Part shown: in pieces, positions 6,999 through 8,226 of the stretch
How the letters are laid out: each line of letters starts with the position of its first letter
Position numbering within the stretch: position 1 is the first letter of the stretch
NCBI GenBank assembly: GCA_030618975.1
Contig: JAUXCH010000184.1
Span: forward strand, 1 to 8,226
Reading direction: 5' to 3'
From: Planctomycetia bacterium
Lineage (GTDB): Bacteria; Planctomycetota; PLA2; JAEUHO01
Length of the DNA: 8,226 nucleotides
Notes under the pieces: generated by a model
The model's input: only the letters and a program-made list of their open reading frames with translations
The model's database searches: none
What the model was told of the DNA's origin: nothing
Program-made: the position numbers and the translations under genes

Positions 6999-8096
6999 AT
7001 GGCCGGCGACGCCGCTCCGTTCCCCTACATGCGCTGGGCCAAGGCCCACCTTCCGGCCTCGGACCCCCGGAGTCTGGGCCTCAGCGGCCTCCCCCGGCCC
7101 CCGTCCGGGGCGCTCGACGGGATCTTCGAACCGTTCCTGGAGGGCGGCGTGGACCCCCGGCCCGTCCTCCGCGAGGCCCTGGCCGAGCGCTACGCGATGC
7201 CCGGCCCGGACGCCGTCCACCTTGCGCTCGGCACGGCGCACGCCAACTTCGTCGCCTACCTCGCGTTCGCGCGCGGCGGCCGCGTCGCCGTGGAGACCCC
7301 GGCCTACGAGGCGCTCCCCTGCCTCGGGGCGGCCGTCGGCGCGGACGTGCGCTCCTTCCGTCGCTGCGCCGAGAACCGCTGGCGGATCGACCCGGACGCG
7401 CTCGCCGTCGCCGTCGAAGGCGGCGTCGACCTGATCGTCGTCACGGATCTCCACAACCCGAGCGGCACCCGGCTCGACCCGGCCGACCTCGATCTCCTCG
7501 TGGAGACCGCCGAACGCCACGACGCCGTCGTGCTCGTCGACGAGGTCTACCTCGATCTCGACCCGCTCGATCGCCCCTCCGCCGCGACGTTTCACCCTCG
7601 TGTGGTGGCCACGAACAGCATCACCAAATCGCACGGCATGTGGGACCTGCGTGCCGGCTGGCTGCTGGGTCACCCCGAGCGCATCCTCGAGGTGGCGCGC
7701 TGGGACGACCTGGTCTGTCCGAGCTCGCCTCTCCTTCCGGCGGCCCAGGCCCTCGCGTTCCTGCCGCAGGCGCGTCCCCGCCTCCTCGAGAACCGCGCGC
7801 GCGCCGCCGAGCTCACCGATCGCGTCGACGCCTGGGTCCGGACGCGCGACGACGTCTGGTGGACGAAGCCCGACGCGGCGTTCACCGGGTTCCTCCGTCT
7901 CGGCACGCCTGAACGACCGCTCGACGGGGACGCCGTTGCGGCCGACACGCTCACCGCTTCGGGCGTCACCGTGGTGCCCGGTTCGTTCTTCCAGGCGCCG
8001 ACCTGGCTCCGCATCTCGTACATGCTGGCGGACGACGACCTCGACGCCGCGCTCGCTTCACTCGGCGACGCGCTCGACCGCGCCGTAAAGGCGTAG
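6999..8096 (+). CDS. PLP-dependent aminotransferase, class I/II (fold type I)
   Basis: This is a 365-residue cytosolic enzyme, somewhat short for the family (about 380-430). The cofactor-site residues of fold-type I aminotransferases are all visible: Tyr103 in TPAYE, Asn153 in LHNPSG, Asp181 and Tyr184 in VLVDEVYLDL, the Schiff-base lysine Lys210 in NSITKSHGM, and the phosphate-binding Arg218 in DLRAGW. Arg338 in WLRISY corresponds to the arginine that binds the substrate alpha-carboxylate, so an amino-acid substrate is likely. The N-terminal segment (MRWAKAHLP, then LGLSGLPRPP near 27-36) lacks the usual glycine-rich GEPD-type opening of aspartate aminotransferases. It is faintly reminiscent of divergent class I/II enzymes that begin with a WA/WL helix and an LSxSG-like turn. 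The substrate cannot be read from sequence or neighbours. The gene runs divergently from the SH3b gene and converges on a gene at the right edge. Functional class is very likely; specificity is unknown. Confidence 0.93.
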   Translation: MAGDAAPFPYMRWAKAHLPASDPRSLGLSGLPRPPSGALDGIFEPFLEGGVDPRPVLREALAERYAMPGPDAVHLALGTAHANFVAYLAFARGGRVAVETPAYEALPCLGAAVGADVRSFRRCAENRWRIDPDALAVAVEGGVDLIVVTDLHNPSGTRLDPADLDLLVETAERHDAVVLVDEVYLDLDPLDRPSAATFHPRVVATNSITKSHGMWDLRAGWLLGHPERILEVARWDDLVCPSSPLLPAAQALAFLPQARPRLLENRARAAELTDRVDAWVRTRDDVWWTKPDAAFTGFLRLGTPERPLDGDAVAADTLTASGVTVVPGSFFQAPTWLRISYMLADDDLDAALASLGDALDRAVKA

Positions 8097-8099
8097 CGC

Positions 8100-8156
8100 C
8101 CCGCCGGACCGCACCGGACCGCGCCGAGGCGTTCGTCCCGCGTCGGTTCCGGCGGG
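8100..8156. terminator. Possible terminator: 9-base inverted repeat between converging genes
   Basis: CCCGCCGGA at 8100-8108 and TCCGGCGGG at 8148-8156 are exact inverted copies, 39 bases apart, placed just after the aminotransferase stop and before the stop of the converging gene. The position suits a shared terminator. The long loop and the lack of a T-run on either side make a classical Rho-independent terminator doubtful. Confidence 0.3.
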
Positions 8157-8174
8157 TCGAGATCCGGCCCGGCG

Positions 8175-8226
8175 TCAGTCGTCCTGCGCGCGGACGGCGT
8201 GCGTCGTCGTCTCGCCCGCCTCGTCC
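8175..8226 (-). CDS. C-terminal end of an unidentified protein (5' part outside window)
   Basis: Reading leftwards from the right edge gives 16 codons (DEAGETTTHAVRAQDD) and a TGA stop. Third positions are nearly all G or C, as in the real genes here, and the stop lies 78 bases from the end of the converging aminotransferase gene, which is normal spacing. The fragment is too short to identify, and the frame could be chance. Confidence 0.45.
   Translation of the reverse strand, partial: DEAGETTTHAVRAQDD

Noticed and set aside
6909..7673. Upstream extension of the SH3b protein into the divergent gene
   Set aside because: It would lie antisense to the aminotransferase coding region and bury the signal peptide in the middle of the protein.

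Overview
The window is uniformly GC-rich, with strong G/C bias at third codon positions. It reads like chromosomal DNA from a large-genome, high-GC Gram-negative bacterium. The domain mix (DUF3857/transglutaminase with TPRs, a secreted SH3b protein, a large GNAT-like protein) would suit Planctomycetota, Myxococcota, Acidobacteriota or a related lineage. This placement is an inference from style and families; no marker gene is present. I see no rRNA, tRNA, CRISPR array, insertion sequence, phage gene or integration signature.

Layout, left to right. (1) 1-1461, minus strand: a long protein cut off at the left edge, with an unrecognised helical N-terminal half and a GNAT-like acyltransferase fold in its C-terminal half. 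(2) 1647-5249, minus: a 1200-residue membrane-anchored protein with four transmembrane helices, about six TPR units, a DUF3857-type beta domain and a transglutaminase-like Cys-His-Asp domain. (3) 5250-5699: a 450-base gap without a convincing gene, carrying weak coding-like signals on both strands. (4) 5700-6908, minus: a secreted protein with a signal peptide, two SH3b-like domains, an Ala/Arg-rich helical region and an unrecognised small beta domain. (5) 6909-6998: a 90-base divergent promoter region. (6) 6999-8096, plus: a fold-type I PLP-dependent aminotransferase. (7) 8097-8226: a convergent intergenic stretch with an inverted repeat, then the last 16 codons of a further minus-strand gene.

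The three large minus-strand genes are not tightly packed (gaps of 185 and 450 bases) and each has its own strong Shine-Dalgarno sequence, so they need not form one operon. Two of them, the TPR/transglutaminase protein and the SH3b protein, are probably envelope-associated, which is the only functional theme linking neighbours. The aminotransferase is divergently transcribed and its context does not reveal its substrate. I see no clearly new multi-gene system. The best leads are the unusual domain architectures, the degenerate GNAT motif and the ambiguous 450-base gap.
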